Below, piece by piece: positions 1 to 9,378 of a stretch of DNA of 64,000 nucleotides (its first letter is position 1; the number at the start of each line of letters is the position of its first letter). The stretch is taken from positions 62,001 through 126,000 of the forward strand of contig NZ_NXGX01000007.1 of assembly GCF_002844275.1 (NCBI RefSeq), given 5' to 3'. The translations under genes and the position numbers were made by a program. Below the pieces are notes generated by a model, which searched no databases, was not told where the DNA came from, and saw nothing but the letters and a program-made list of their open reading frames with translations. Origin of the DNA: Thalassospira lohafexi. GTDB lineage: Bacteria; Pseudomonadota; Alphaproteobacteria; Rhodospirillales; Thalassospiraceae.

Positions 1-230
1 GTGCCATGTGTGCCGTTGGCGTTGGGCGTACCGCTTGCTACCGTAGCCTGACTTTCCTGCACCAGCCCCTGTGTCATCAGATCGGCGGTAAGCGACGTGA
101 CGGTTGCGGGGCTTAAGCCCGTGGCCGTGCCGATATCGATGCGTGCCGCCGGTCCATGAACACGCAGATAGCGCAAGATGGCAATCTGGGATGGTTGGCG
201 CGGGGTATCGCTTTCGGTGCGACGGCTCAT
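1..230 (-). CDS. ROK-family transcriptional regulator, N-terminal part (runs off the left edge)
   Basis: Reading the minus strand from the ATG at 228-230 gives a start MSRRTESDTPRQ followed by a winged-helix segment (SQIAILRYLRVHGPAARIDIG, then TGLSPATVTSLTADLMTQGLV) typical of the MarR-like DNA-binding head of ROK regulators such as XylR and NagC. The sugar-binding/kinase-like part lies outside the window. It is the last gene of the xylF-xylH-xylG-xylX series on this strand, so it is probably the local sugar-responsive repressor. The effector is inferred from the neighbours, not seen. A strong hairpin (259-298) separates it from xylX. Confidence 0.8.
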   Translation of the reverse strand, partial: MSRRTESDTPRQPSQIAILRYLRVHGPAARIDIGTATGLSPATVTSLTADLMTQGLVQESQATVASGTPNANGTHG

Positions 231-258
231 GCGGTGGGTCTGCTTTCAGGTGTCAGTG

Positions 259-298
259 GCAAGACGGGGCGGATAAAACTGTCCGCACTCCGTCTTGC
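259..298. repeat. Inverted repeat between xylX and the ROK regulator
   Basis: Perfect 9-bp outer arms GCAAGACGG (259-267) and CCGTCTTGC (290-298) enclose inner 5-bp arms GCGGA (269-273) and TCCGC (282-286). No T-run follows on either strand, so it is a poor intrinsic terminator. It could be an operator for the ROK protein (30 bp upstream of its start codon) or an mRNA processing/stability hairpin. Confidence 0.6.
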
Positions 299-372
299 TG
301 ATATGGGCATTTTTCATCCCGTTTTGGCAAGGGGATAGAAAATCGGAAAGTGCCGCAGCAAATTGCCCGTCC

Positions 373-1554
373 TTAAAGCAAACCACGTGCGGCAAGGTTG
401 GTCATAAGGGCGGTGATCCCGAACTGCCAAGGATTGATCACGTCCGAGCGATCCACCTGATTGATCAGTTTGCCAAGGCTTGGCGTGGCAATGGTCACAA
501 GGTCGCCCATTTCGTGGGTAAAGCCCTTGCCCGCACCGCCCCGGTCATCGGTAGGGGCAAACATGGTGCCCAAAAACAGCATAAAGCCGTCCGGGTACTG
601 GTGATGCTTGCCAATCGCCTGTGAAACAAGGCTTTCGGGGGATCGGCTGATCTGGCTCATCGAGCTTACCGCATCAAGGTGATAGCCATCCGGTCCATCG
701 ACAGCCATCGCAAGATCAGCACCCTTAACCGTTTCAAGGGTGAAGCTATCATTAAACAGGCGGATGAACGGCCCGATTGAGCACGACCCGTTGTTGTCTT
801 TTGCCTTGCCCAGCAAAAGGGCAGATCGGCCTTCGACATCGCGCAGGTTGACGTCATTGCCAAGGCTGGCACCGACGATTTTTCCCTGTGATGTGACTGC
901 CAGAACGACTTCGGGTTCCGGGTTGTTCCATGTTGAAATCGGATGCAGGCCAACATGCGCGCCATGACCAACGGCGGACATAGCAGGCGACTTGGTGAAG
1001 ATTTCCGCATCCGGGCCAATGCCAACTTCGAGATACTGTGACCATGCGCCTTTCTCGATCAGGACCTTTTTGATATCGGCGGCTTTTTCCGATCCCGGTT
1101 CGATCTGTGACAGGTCATCGCCGATGATACCGGTGATTTCGGTGCGAATTTGATCGGACTTACTGGCATCCCCACGGGCCTGTTCTTCGATCACGCGTTC
1201 CAGCAGGCTGGCAACGAATGTGACACCACTCGCCTTGATCGCCTGCAAATCATTGGGGCTGAGGAGATGGGCTGTGTTTTTGTCAGCACCCGGTTTTGAC
1301 TGTGCGAGAACATCTTCAAGGGCACCAACGATGGGGAAGTTTGCCGGACGCGCCAGTTTGCCAACAAGATCGCCGATTTCAAGAAGCTGGCTGACGGTTG
1401 GGGCGATGCTGCTGATGTCGCGCAATTTGTCACCATCAACCAGTACGGGTGTTGGCCCGGAAACGCGCGGATCCCATATGCGTCCAATCAAAATGGCATG
1501 GTTGGCATCATCTGGCAGGATGTCATTGAGGTTGGTTGGGAAGCCGTTGGTCAT
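373..1554 (-). CDS. xylX: 2-keto-3-deoxy-xylonate dehydratase-like protein, FAH family (XylX-type)
   Basis: A 393-residue fumarylacetoacetate hydrolase-fold protein. The stretch [15 protein letters not shown] followed by [20 protein letters not shown] carries the acidic metal-binding residues of the family and closely matches Caulobacter XylX, which dehydrates 2-keto-3-deoxy-xylonate to 2-oxoglutarate semialdehyde in the Weimberg pathway. The start codon overlaps the stop of the upstream ATPase gene (ATGA, 1551-1554), so the two are translationally coupled. Clustering with xylose transporter genes and a XylB-like dehydrogenase supports the assignment. A related role on L-arabinonate or another pentonate is possible, since FAH dehydratases of several sugar-acid pathways look alike. 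Confidence 0.8.
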   Translation of the reverse strand: MTNGFPTNLNDILPDDANHAILIGRIWDPRVSGPTPVLVDGDKLRDISSIAPTVSQLLEIGDLVGKLARPANFPIVGALEDVLAQSKPGADKNTAHLLSPNDLQAIKASGVTFVASLLERVIEEQARGDASKSDQIRTEITGIIGDDLSQIEPGSEKAADIKKVLIEKGAWSQYLEVGIGPDAEIFTKSPAMSAVGHGAHVGLHPISTWNNPEPEVVLAVTSQGKIVGASLGNDVNLRDVEGRSALLLGKAKDNNGSCSIGPFIRLFNDSFTLETVKGADLAMAVDGPDGYHLDAVSSMSQISRSPESLVSQAIGKHHQYPDGFMLFLGTMFAPTDDRGGAGKGFTHEMGDLVTIATPSLGKLINQVDRSDVINPWQFGITALMTNLAARGLL

Positions 1555-2387
1555 AAGGGTGTCTCGCTTGTCTGGGTGTTGGTCGCGTTGGTGGCGCCCG
1601 GTCCGGCCAAATGCAAAAGATGTTCGGGCATCTTGCCCAAAATGATCATGCCAAGAACATCATCATGGGTGACATCTTCTGTTCTGACACTGCCGACCAG
1701 TTTGCCGTTTTTCATCACATGAAGGCGATCAGAGAGATCAAATACATCATGAAGGTCGTGACTTATCAATAGAATACCAAGCCCGTCATGTTTGAGCTTG
1801 TTAATCAGTTCGCAGACCATTTTGGTTTCATGCACCCCAAGTGCGGCACAGGGCTCATCCATGATCAGGACACGTGCTTCAAACAAAAGCGCGCGTGCAA
1901 TGGCCACCGACTGGCGCTGACCACCCGACAGGGCGGACACCGGGGATGTGAATTTTTTGAAGTTCGGGTTCAGCCGGTGCAGGACTTCACGCGCCTTATG
2001 TTCCATGGCGGCATCATCAAGGAAACCAAACTTGTCGACAAATTCGCGCCCCAAAAACAGGTTCTGCGTAGCATCAAGGTTATCGGCAAGGGCAAGATTC
2101 TGATAGATCGTCTCGATGTTATTGTCACGTGCATCACGCGCATTTTCAATTTTGGCTTCCTTGCCGTCGACGACGATTTGCCCGGTATCGGCCTGATAGG
2201 CCCCTGACAGGATTTTGATCAGGGTCGACTTGCCTGCCCCATTATGGCCAAGTACCCCGACGACCTCGCCGGGATAAAGGTCGATGGAAACGCCATCCAC
2301 CGCCTTGACCCCGCCAAAGCTGACATGGATGTCGCGCATTTCGACCAGCGGATTTTTATCGGTATTGGTATCATTCATGTCTGGCAT
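1551..2387 (-). CDS. xylG: Monosaccharide ABC transporter, single-domain ATP-binding protein (XylG-like)
   Basis: 278 residues with one complete ABC domain: Walker [10 protein letters not shown] (about residue 47), Q-loop YQNLALADN, signature [15 protein letters not shown], Walker [13 protein letters not shown] and switch His in LLISHD. Enterobacterial XylG carries two fused ABC domains (about 500 residues). This is the half-size form, like rhizobial FrcA, and must work as a dimer. It lies 11 bp downstream of xylH and overlaps xylX by 4 bp, so it belongs to the same transcript. Walker B has Cys where Thr is usual (DEPCAALG). The substrate is inferred from the XylF-like binding protein. Confidence 0.87.
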   Translation of the reverse strand: MPDMNDTNTDKNPLVEMRDIHVSFGGVKAVDGVSIDLYPGEVVGVLGHNGAGKSTLIKILSGAYQADTGQIVVDGKEAKIENARDARDNNIETIYQNLALADNLDATQNLFLGREFVDKFGFLDDAAMEHKAREVLHRLNPNFKKFTSPVSALSGGQRQSVAIARALLFEARVLIMDEPCAALGVHETKMVCELINKLKHDGLGILLISHDLHDVFDLSDRLHVMKNGKLVGSVRTEDVTHDDVLGMIILGKMPEHLLHLAGPGATNATNTQTSETPL

Positions 2388-2398
2388 ATCCGGTCTCC

Positions 2399-3664
2399 TT
2401 ACGCGGTAGGGTCGCTATAACGACGGTGGAAATACTTGTCGCTAAAGACAGCCAGAACAAGGACCAGCCCGATCACGATACTTTGTAGCGACGTATCAAC
2501 ACCCAAAAGCGCCATACCGCTTTGCAGGCTTTGCATTACAAGTGCGCCGATGAGGGCCCCGTAAATCGTACCGACACCTCCGGCAAGCGACGTGCCGCCG
2601 ATGACAACGGCAGCAATCACACGCAGCTCATCAAGCGTGCCAAGGTCATTGCCAGCTGATTGCAGGCGGGCCGATGAAATCGCCGCACTGATGGCGCACA
2701 AAACCCCCATCAGGGCAAACACGGCAACGGTCATGCGTTTGACATTGATGCCCGCCAGTTCGGCTGCCTGCGGATTGCCGCCAATCGCGAAGATATACCG
2801 GCCAAAACGGGTGCGCTTGACAACAACTGTCAGGACAATCGCAACCAGGGCGACGATCAGAAGCGGAATAGCAATGCCGTGCGAGATTTCGATATTCTCC
2901 GGGGTCACCGGGATGCCCTTGTTCTCAAGGATGCGCTCGGCAGCACGGGTCGGCAGGTGATAGGCGTTTAAGGTTGTGATAACGGCTAAAACCAGTCCGG
3001 CCTTGACGATGGTATTGGTGTATTCTGCCCAAATCGGCTTGACCGGAAAATCAAAAGCTAGGCGGCGACGACGGTCCATGATGGCGACATATATGATGGC
3101 CACAATGGCAACCGCAGCAACGATCCAGCTCCATGTTGCGCCAATCGTGCCTTCGATCCCGCCGCCCAGTAAAATGAAATTCTGATCAAGCGGGGCAACG
3201 GTACGCCCTTGCGTAACCCACCATGCTGACCCACGCCAGACCAGAAGTCCGCCAAGGGTAACAATAAAGGCAGGCACGCCGAGGTAGCCAACGGCAAGTC
3301 CCTGTATCCCGCCGATGGCAGCGCCAACCGCAATGCCGATCAAAAGGGTAAGCGCCCACGTCATCGGGTGATTGTAATCAAGGAATTGCGGAAGAAAATC
3401 GGTTTGAACAACACCCATGATCATCGCCAGAACGCCAAGGATCGCCCCAACGGAAAGGTCGATATGGCGAGTGACGATAATCAGAACCATGCCGCAGGCC
3501 ATAACAGCCACAGAGGCCGTCTGAACTGACAGGTTAAAGATATTACGCGGGGTGATAAAGCGCCCGCCCGATGCGATATCAAAACCGACCCATATGATCA
3601 GCAGGACGAAAGCCAGACCGATCAGTCGGCGGTCGACTTCCATTTTCGAAAGCAGTCGTGACAT
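2399..3664 (-). CDS. xylH: Xylose-type ABC transporter permease
   Basis: A 421-residue inner-membrane protein of the ribose/xylose permease family (BPD_transp_2), with about ten hydrophobic segments and the family region [34 protein letters not shown] near the C terminus. A long loop between the middle helices (about residues 195-265, [15 protein letters not shown]...) is typical of XylH rather than RbsC. It is encoded 98 bp downstream of xylF, with a hairpin in the gap, and 11 bp upstream of the ATPase gene. It forms the membrane channel of the sugar importer. Confidence 0.88.
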   Translation of the reverse strand: MSRLLSKMEVDRRLIGLAFVLLIIWVGFDIASGGRFITPRNIFNLSVQTASVAVMACGMVLIIVTRHIDLSVGAILGVLAMIMGVVQTDFLPQFLDYNHPMTWALTLLIGIAVGAAIGGIQGLAVGYLGVPAFIVTLGGLLVWRGSAWWVTQGRTVAPLDQNFILLGGGIEGTIGATWSWIVAAVAIVAIIYVAIMDRRRRLAFDFPVKPIWAEYTNTIVKAGLVLAVITTLNAYHLPTRAAERILENKGIPVTPENIEISHGIAIPLLIVALVAIVLTVVVKRTRFGRYIFAIGGNPQAAELAGINVKRMTVAVFALMGVLCAISAAISSARLQSAGNDLGTLDELRVIAAVVIGGTSLAGGVGTIYGALIGALVMQSLQSGMALLGVDTSLQSIVIGLVLVLAVFSDKYFHRRYSDPTA

Positions 3665-3684
3665 GAAAAAGCTCGTAAAGCAGC

Positions 3685-3730
3685 GGGGCCGACGTGCTGT
3701 ATTCTGCGCATGGATACAGCTGTCGGCCCC
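3685..3730. terminator. Intercistronic hairpin between xylF and xylH
   Basis: Arms GGGGCCGAC (3685-3693) with GTCGGCCCC (3722-3730), extended by GCTGTAT (3696-3702) with ATACAGC (3714-3720), loop of 11 nt. There is no following T-run. Stable hairpins after a binding-protein gene commonly protect its mRNA and lower expression of the permease and ATPase. This role is inferred. Confidence 0.6.
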
Positions 3731-3762
3731 GGGTTAAGCAAGGTCGGAGGAAACTGGCTGCC

Positions 3763-4794
3763 TTAGTTGCAGGCAGCTACCTTGCCGCTCGAAACGCCTT
3801 GGCAAACGACGTCTTTTGAAACCCAGCCAGCATCAATCACGAGATCAAGTTTGTTCTGGGTAATCGCAACCGGATCCAGGAAATAGGATTTCATGGTAAC
3901 ACCGTTCGGGCTTTCCCAGTCGGCTGTGCCGTCAACATCACCAAGTTTGGTGCCACCTGCCAGTTCAACAGCGATTTCAGCCGCGCGCTTGCCAAGAAGG
4001 CGGGCATCTTTCCAAACCGAAACCGTCTGGGTGCCAAGAGCAACGCGGTTCAGTGCGGCATGATCGCCATCCTGACCGGAAACCGGGATGCCCTGCATGC
4101 CCTGTGCAGAAAGCGCTGCGACAACGCCACCGGCAGTGCCATCGTTAGAAGCAACAACCGCATCAACCTTGTTGTCGGCAGCGGTTAGGAACTGTTCCAT
4201 ATTGCGCTGTGCAATTGTTGGCTGCCAGCTATCGGTATAGGCTTCGCCAACAACCTTGATATCACCTGAATCAATCGCAGCCTGAAGAACTTCAAGCTGT
4301 CCTTCATGGAGAAGATTGGCATTCGGGTCGGTTGGTGCGCCCTTGATAAAGACGTAGTTGCCTTTTGGTTGCTCGGCAAAGACGGCTTCGGCCTGAAGGC
4401 GACCGACTTCCTTGTTGTTGAATGTAATGTAATAAGCGCTCGCGTCTTCGATCAGTCGGTCATAGCCAACGACCGGAATGCCTTCGTTCGTTGCCTTCGT
4501 CACTGCCGGGCCGATTGACGACGAGTCTTGTGCCAGAACGATCAGTGCATTTGCACCGCGTGCGATCAGGCTTTCGATATCTGAAAGCTGCTTGGACGGA
4601 GAGCTTTGCGCATCGGCACTGATATATTCAGCGCCAGCTGCTTCAAGCGCGCTTTTGATGGCGGCTTCATCGGTTTTCCAACGTTCTTCCTGGAAGTTTG
4701 ACCAGCTAACGCCAACGGTGAGGTCGGCGGCAAAGGCATTTGCCGACATCAATACTGTTCCGGCCAACATGGCCGTCGAAAGGAGTTTTTTCAT
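3763..4794 (-). CDS. xylF: D-xylose ABC transporter, periplasmic substrate-binding protein
   Basis: 343 residues with a signal peptide [22 protein letters not shown] cleaved before ADLTVGV. The mature part is a type I periplasmic sugar-binding protein (Peripla_BP_4) with [31 protein letters not shown] and [15 protein letters not shown] and the hinge/ligand segment [10 protein letters not shown], all close to E. coli XylF. Ribosome site GGGAAG lies six bases before the ATG. It is the first gene of the minus-strand transport operon, divergent from the dehydrogenase gene at 5036, with which it shares a 241-bp AT-rich promoter region. Ligand is most likely D-xylose, though L-arabinose or another pentose cannot be excluded. 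Confidence 0.9.
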   Translation of the reverse strand: MKKLLSTAMLAGTVLMSANAFAADLTVGVSWSNFQEERWKTDEAAIKSALEAAGAEYISADAQSSPSKQLSDIESLIARGANALIVLAQDSSSIGPAVTKATNEGIPVVGYDRLIEDASAYYITFNNKEVGRLQAEAVFAEQPKGNYVFIKGAPTDPNANLLHEGQLEVLQAAIDSGDIKVVGEAYTDSWQPTIAQRNMEQFLTAADNKVDAVVASNDGTAGGVVAALSAQGMQGIPVSGQDGDHAALNRVALGTQTVSVWKDARLLGKRAAEIAVELAGGTKLGDVDGTADWESPNGVTMKSYFLDPVAITQNKLDLVIDAGWVSKDVVCQGVSSGKVAACN

Positions 4795-5035
4795 CTGTTT
4801 CTTCCCTGAATGAGTGTGTCTTTAGGTGACATTTATTTTTGTTGTCGAAAAAATGTTGACGTGAAGAGGTCGCCCTGTCAAATTTTTTTTAGTGATCAAA
4901 TTAAAAAACATGCTAATGCCGAAATATATGCCCTGAATTTCTGCATCTTTAGTATAAATCGGGGATTTTGGTAGGTTGCAGCGCAGCATTTAATTTGGAA
5001 GCCTAAAATAAAATGAAAAAATGGCAGGGAACGTT

Positions 5036-5797
5036 ATGACAGCGAAATATCACGACATTGATGGCAAGTCGGTTCTTGTGACCGGCGGGGCATCGGGGAT
5101 TGGTGCATCAATCGTGCGGGCTTTCTGTGCCCAGGGTGCACATGTCGGGTTTATCGACATTGACGATGACGCTGCGCAAAAACTGATTGACTCGATCCGC
5201 GAAGATCACGGTGTTGCGCCTGTCTATAAATCACTCGATTTGCGTGATCAGGCGGCAATTCCCGGCGCTGTGCGCGAACTTTCCGCTGCCATCGGGCCTG
5301 TTGATGTTCTGGTTAATAATGCCGCACGCGATGATCGCCATCGCCCCGAAGACATTGGGCCAGAGCAATGGCGTGACGGGCTTGATGTTAACTTGAACCA
5401 TCAGTTTTTCTGTGCCCGTGCTGTGGCGCAAGGCATGCGCGAAAAGGGTGGCGGCAGCATTATTAATTTCAGTTCTGTAAGTTATTTAATGGGATTACCC
5501 GATCTGGTGACCTATGAAACGGCAAAGGCTGGCATTATTGGCATGACCCGGGCATTGGCCCGCGACTGGGGGGCGGATGGCATTCGGGTCAATACGGTGA
5601 TTCCGGGCTGCATCATAACCCAACGGCAACTTGATCTCTGGATAACGCCCGCCGACGAAGAACGCATTCAGGAACAACAGTGTGTGAAACGTCGTCTTGT
5701 CGGTGATGATGTTGCGCAGATGGTTTTGTTTTTGGCGTCTGACGTTTCTTCGGCCTGTTCTTCGCAAAGCTTTATTGTCGATGGCGGTCTTGTCTGA
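5036..5797 (+). CDS. xylB: SDR-family xylose dehydrogenase (XylB-like)
   Basis: 253 residues from the ATG at 5036, which has AGGGA five bases upstream; an in-frame ATG at 5021 lacks a ribosome site. Rossmann motif VTGGASGIGAS, NNAA motif (VLVNNAARDDRH), and the catalytic N-S-Y-K set in VNLNHQF, INFSSVSY and TYETAKAG. The segment NNAxxDDRH...VNLxHxxFC...YETAKAGxxGMTRALAR is shared with Caulobacter XylB, an NAD-dependent D-xylose 1-dehydrogenase making xylonolactone. It is followed after 68 bp by the dehydratase gene on the same strand. Another aldose of similar shape could be the substrate. Confidence 0.82.
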   Translation: MTAKYHDIDGKSVLVTGGASGIGASIVRAFCAQGAHVGFIDIDDDAAQKLIDSIREDHGVAPVYKSLDLRDQAAIPGAVRELSAAIGPVDVLVNNAARDDRHRPEDIGPEQWRDGLDVNLNHQFFCARAVAQGMREKGGGSIINFSSVSYLMGLPDLVTYETAKAGIIGMTRALARDWGADGIRVNTVIPGCIITQRQLDLWITPADEERIQEQQCVKRRLVGDDVAQMVLFLASDVSSACSSQSFIVDGGLV

Positions 5798-5865
5798 TCC
5801 GCGATAATCTGACAGCTATACACGCCAACGTTCCGCATTCTTGCCCCGATTGAGATAGACCCACC

Positions 5866-8028
5866 ATGTCACCGACCAATCTGCCTGCCCAGCCCGTCAT
5901 TATTGACGAAAAAGCCAACCCCTACCGTGATTGTATCCAAGGATTGGCAAATCAACCGATCACGGTGATCAGTCTTTTGCGGAGTGCGGTAAATGAAAAC
6001 CCGACGGTTGCGCGCGACCGGGATTTTTCCGTTCCTGAAATAAAGGATGTAGTTGGTCGTCTGGTGGAAAACCGTCCGCGTATTGCGATCATTGCCGGTG
6101 CGCCGGATCATCCTGCCCATCTTCTGGATCGGCCACAGGCGTTGATGGCGGCCATCCGGATCTGGGAAATGGGCGGGGTGCCGTTTCTGTTTCATGTGCC
6201 GGTGATTTGTGATGGCACAGCGCAAAACAATATCGGGCAAAGCTATTCGCTGGCATCACGCAATCATACGGCTGCCGCAGTCAACATCACCTTTGAAGGC
6301 CATAGTTATCACGCGGCCTACGTCATTGCCGGTTGCGATAAATCGCCGGCTGCTGTGGTGGCGGGGCTGGCATCAGCAGATCATGCGCGCGCCTATCGTG
6401 GCGATCAGGCCCCGGTCTGGGCGGTGTTTGCACCATCACACGTTTTAAAGGGCGGCGAAATCCCCGATGGGACGCGCCGGTTGCTTGATAAAATTGCATC
6501 CGATGCGGATCATGCCGGGCATGATGACTTGGGCGGGGATATCCGCGAAAACATGCGGTATATCCTGCAATGCACGTCCGATGAGGCCTTTGCTGGATTG
6601 CTCGAACGGGCACGTTTGCTTGGATTGATTGACGGGGCGATGGAACGGCGCGTCTTGGATGAGCTGGCAACGGCGACTTGTGACTCCAAGGGCGGTATTT
6701 GTGCCTTTAACGGCACGGGGAATTCATCGCGCACCATGCTGGCGGCCTTTGGTCTGACGCCGCCGGAACTGGAACTGCTCACCGATGTTCCGCCTTTTGC
6801 GGCGGTCGCGGCCGGAGTGGATGCACTGTTTGGCGTCTTTAATAAACCGGAATATGCGATAGGCAATTTGCTTAAGGCAAATTTTGCCAATTTCGTGCGT
6901 GTTCATAATGCCACCGGGTCCAGCAGTAATATGCTGCTGCATTTGCCGTTCATGATGCGCTATGCCGGATTTAATGTCTCGATTGACGACTATCAGGATG
7001 TCCGAACCAAAACCCCGGTCCCGGAAATCTTCGCTCATAGCTTAACCGAAAATCGCGACACGTTCGTTTTGGCCCAGCAAATGGCCGAAGGCAAAAATCG
7101 CGGCATGGAAAGCATTTATCGCATACTCAGTGATCTTGGGGTGGCGATGGACCTTGATGCGCCGACAGTTCTTGGCAAGACATGGGGGCAGCGCATTGCC
7201 GGACTGGATAATCCGGTCGATGTTACCCTTGGTGATGCGTCGGTGATCCGTGCAACGCCGGTCCGGCAGCGATCCGGCGTTGATGTCATCACCGGCAGTT
7301 TCTTTGAAAACTGCGCGGTCAAAACATCGGGTATGAGTGACCGGCTGTTATCGCATTTCGATGATCATGTTTTCATCGTGCGCTATTACGAAAATGAACA
7401 TGTTTGTAATGGTGATTTTGCATCACCCGATCTGGTCACCCGCCTGATGGAAACCGATGGTGTCAGCGAAGAACTGATTGCCGCTGTTGTCCGCCGTAAC
7501 GGGGGAAATCGTGTTGATATGGATGCCCCCAAGGACATGTTTGAACAAGGGCACCTTTCCTTTGCCTTTGTTATTGGCGGGCAGGGGCCAGAAGCTTATG
7601 GCATGCCGGAAATGTTTTCACCGTCACAGAACTTGCGCCATCACCGCATTCTTGAAGCATCCTCGATGCTGATTACCGATGGGCGCTATTCCGGTGTGAC
7701 CAAGGGGGCCTGCATTGGGCATATGGTCCCCGAAGCCTTCGCGGGCGGTGGTATTGGTTATTTGTGTGACGGGGATGTTTTGCGTCTTAATCTGACGTCG
7801 CTGACCCTTGATTGGCTTGATCCAAAGGCCTTTATTGAAGGGCGTGAATTGCCAGCCGATCCTAAACTTCAGGCTGATCGGGCTCAAATGTTTGACGCGC
7901 GGTTTAAACGTATGGAATCCCGTCAGTGCGATATTGCTGCGAGTAATGTGCTTGATGGTATTGGGAATGCCGCGCGCGGGATTGTTCCACCTGCTGTCGA
8001 CCGGCGGGCTGTTAAAGGCTGGCGTTGA
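5866..8028 (+). CDS. Divergent IlvD/Edd-family dehydratase, probable sugar-acid (xylonate) dehydratase
   Basis: A 720-residue protein, well longer than IlvD or Caulobacter XylD (about 570-600). The three cysteines expected to hold the Fe-S cluster are present: C115 (VICDGTAQNNIG), C157 (AGCDKSPAAV) and C279 (GGICAFNGTGNSSRTM). The C-terminal swivel domain has ITDGRYSGVTKGACIGHMVPEA. The core sequence is clearly unlike standard dihydroxy-acid dehydratase; for example CDKSPAA replaces CDKTxPA, and about 90 residues lie between the second and third cysteine motifs. Position next to xylB and opposite xylX suggests dehydration of xylonate (Weimberg pathway). Substrate is not readable from the sequence. 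A bidirectional terminator follows at 8067-8100. Confidence 0.75.
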   Translation: MSPTNLPAQPVIIDEKANPYRDCIQGLANQPITVISLLRSAVNENPTVARDRDFSVPEIKDVVGRLVENRPRIAIIAGAPDHPAHLLDRPQALMAAIRIWEMGGVPFLFHVPVICDGTAQNNIGQSYSLASRNHTAAAVNITFEGHSYHAAYVIAGCDKSPAAVVAGLASADHARAYRGDQAPVWAVFAPSHVLKGGEIPDGTRRLLDKIASDADHAGHDDLGGDIRENMRYILQCTSDEAFAGLLERARLLGLIDGAMERRVLDELATATCDSKGGICAFNGTGNSSRTMLAAFGLTPPELELLTDVPPFAAVAAGVDALFGVFNKPEYAIGNLLKANFANFVRVHNATGSSSNMLLHLPFMMRYAGFNVSIDDYQDVRTKTPVPEIFAHSLTENRDTFVLAQQMAEGKNRGMESIYRILSDLGVAMDLDAPTVLGKTWGQRIAGLDNPVDVTLGDASVIRATPVRQRSGVDVITGSFFENCAVKTSGMSDRLLSHFDDHVFIVRYYENEHVCNGDFASPDLVTRLMETDGVSEELIAAVVRRNGGNRVDMDAPKDMFEQGHLSFAFVIGGQGPEAYGMPEMFSPSQNLRHHRILEASSMLITDGRYSGVTKGACIGHMVPEAFAGGGIGYLCDGDVLRLNLTSLTLDWLDPKAFIEGRELPADPKLQADRAQMFDARFKRMESRQCDIAASNVLDGIGNAARGIVPPAVDRRAVKGWR

Positions 8029-8066
8029 TCGGCTAACAACATCAGGCTCGGAATCCAAACATGAAA

Positions 8067-8100
8067 AAGCCCCGGTCTTTAAAAGGCCGGGGCTTTTTTT
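8067..8100. terminator. Bidirectional rho-independent terminator
   Basis: Stem GCCCCGG (8069-8075) with CCGGGGC (8087-8093), flanked by an A-run upstream and seven T downstream, so it can end transcription from both the dehydratase gene and the convergent purU gene. Confidence 0.9.
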
Positions 8101-8103
8101 GAG

Positions 8104-8988
8104 TTATCCCATCCGCTCGGATGCGTAGCTTCCCGGGCTTGGCGGGAAGACGATGGTGCGATTGCCGTTGATGAAGGATCGATGATGGATGTGGGCATGA
8201 ACCGCGCGCGCCAGCACTTGACTTTCAACATCACGTCCGATGGATACGTAGTCGGCAGAGTTTTGCGCATGGGTGATGCGGGCAAGGTCCTGTTCAATGA
8301 TCGGGCCTTCGTCGAGGTCCGCGGTCACGTAATGGGCGGTGGCCCCGATTAGTTTCACACCACGTTCATAAGCCTGACGATATGGGTTCGCACCCTTAAA
8401 GCTTGGCAGGAATGAATGGTGGATATTGATGATCCGGCCACTCATTTTCTTGCAAAGATTATCGGAAAGAACCTGCATGTAGCGGGCAAGAACGATCAGT
8501 TCGACGTCGCTATCGGCAACCAGATCAAGAAGCTTCTTTTCGGCTTCGGGTTTGTTGTCCTTGGTCACCGGGATGTGGTGGAACGGAATGTCGTGGTTAA
8601 CAATGACCTTTTGATAATCGAAATGGTTCGACACCACGCCGACAATATCAATTGGCAAGGCACCGATTTTCCAGCGATACAAAAGATCGTTCAGGCAATG
8701 ACCAAAACGCGACACCATCAGAAGAACGCGCATCTTATGGTCGCTGTCGTGGAATTGATAGTTCATGCCAAGTTTGGTCGCCGCACCATCAAAGCCACGT
8801 GACAGAGTTTCCTGATCAACACCTTCTTCGCTGACGAAGGCGACCCGCATAAAGAACAGACCGGTTTCCATATCGTCGAACTGGGAACTGTCGGTGATGT
8901 TACAGCCATGTTCAGCCAAATAGGCGGAAATAGCGGCAACGATCCCGCGCTGGGAGTCACAGGTGACTGTCAGAACGTAGCTTTTCAT
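8104..8988 (-). CDS. purU: Formyltetrahydrofolate deformylase
   Basis: 294 residues. The N-terminal ACT domain (about 1-80; VLTVTCDSQRGIVAAISAYLAEHGCNI) senses methionine/glycine in characterised PurU. The formyl-transferase fold follows, with RVLLMVSRFGHCLNDLLYRWKIG and catalytic segment INIHHSFLPSFKGANPY, then LIGATAHYVTADLDEGPIIEQD carrying the active-site His and Asp. It hydrolyses 10-formyl-THF to formate and THF, balancing one-carbon pools. It is a single-gene unit, convergent with the dehydratase gene, with a long upstream region shared with the divergent dienelactone hydrolase. Confidence 0.95.
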   Translation of the reverse strand: MKSYVLTVTCDSQRGIVAAISAYLAEHGCNITDSSQFDDMETGLFFMRVAFVSEEGVDQETLSRGFDGAATKLGMNYQFHDSDHKMRVLLMVSRFGHCLNDLLYRWKIGALPIDIVGVVSNHFDYQKVIVNHDIPFHHIPVTKDNKPEAEKKLLDLVADSDVELIVLARYMQVLSDNLCKKMSGRIINIHHSFLPSFKGANPYRQAYERGVKLIGATAHYVTADLDEGPIIEQDLARITHAQNSADYVSIGRDVESQVLARAVHAHIHHRSFINGNRTIVFPPSPGSYASERMG

Positions 8989-9378
8989 CTCGTTCGGCCT
9001 TCAATTAAACAGTTATTAAAATTGCCCGACCCGGTCCATCGGGAAATGTCTCAGGGGCGGGCAGAAGCATTAAATATCAAGTGTATTTTCACGTTCCCAG
9101 AGCGAGAAATGCGAAACATAAGAATTCCACTCTTTCTGCTTGAGGTACGCTTTTGAAACATGATGCTCCGAAGTTCGCCGCAACGTCCAACAAATGGCAA
9201 TCTAATTCAATTAGATAATACGAGATATCAATCTTAGTTTGCGCAATTGATTGTTGAAATGTGTTTTTTGGTGACCAAACCTTGTGGTTCCGTGATCTTG
9301 GCATACTTCATTGACCAATGATCTGCGGGCGGCTTAAGGCCTGTGGGATTTAAGATCAAATCAAGGAGCCTTATCACG
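8989..9378. other. 390-bp divergent intergenic region (purU / dienelactone hydrolase)
   Basis: No open frame here looks coding. The one clear structure is the 17-bp palindrome at 9200-9216. The purU-proximal part is GC-rich with short complementary runs (CCCGA/TCGGG near 9028-9052) that could fold in the purU leader, but I cannot match them to a known riboswitch class. Confidence 0.5.
9200..9216. promoter_or_regulatory. 17-bp perfect palindrome, candidate operator
   Basis: ATCTAATT-C-AATTAGAT lies about 160 bp upstream of the dienelactone hydrolase start and about 210 bp upstream of purU. It fits a dimeric-repressor or LysR-type site by symmetry. No regulator gene is adjacent, so its use is unknown. 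Confidence 0.4.

Noticed and set aside
4880-4920. ROK operator in the xylF/xylB promoter region (TTAG...CTAA)
   Set aside because: Only four outer bases on each side are symmetric in an AT-rich stretch, which is too little to claim.
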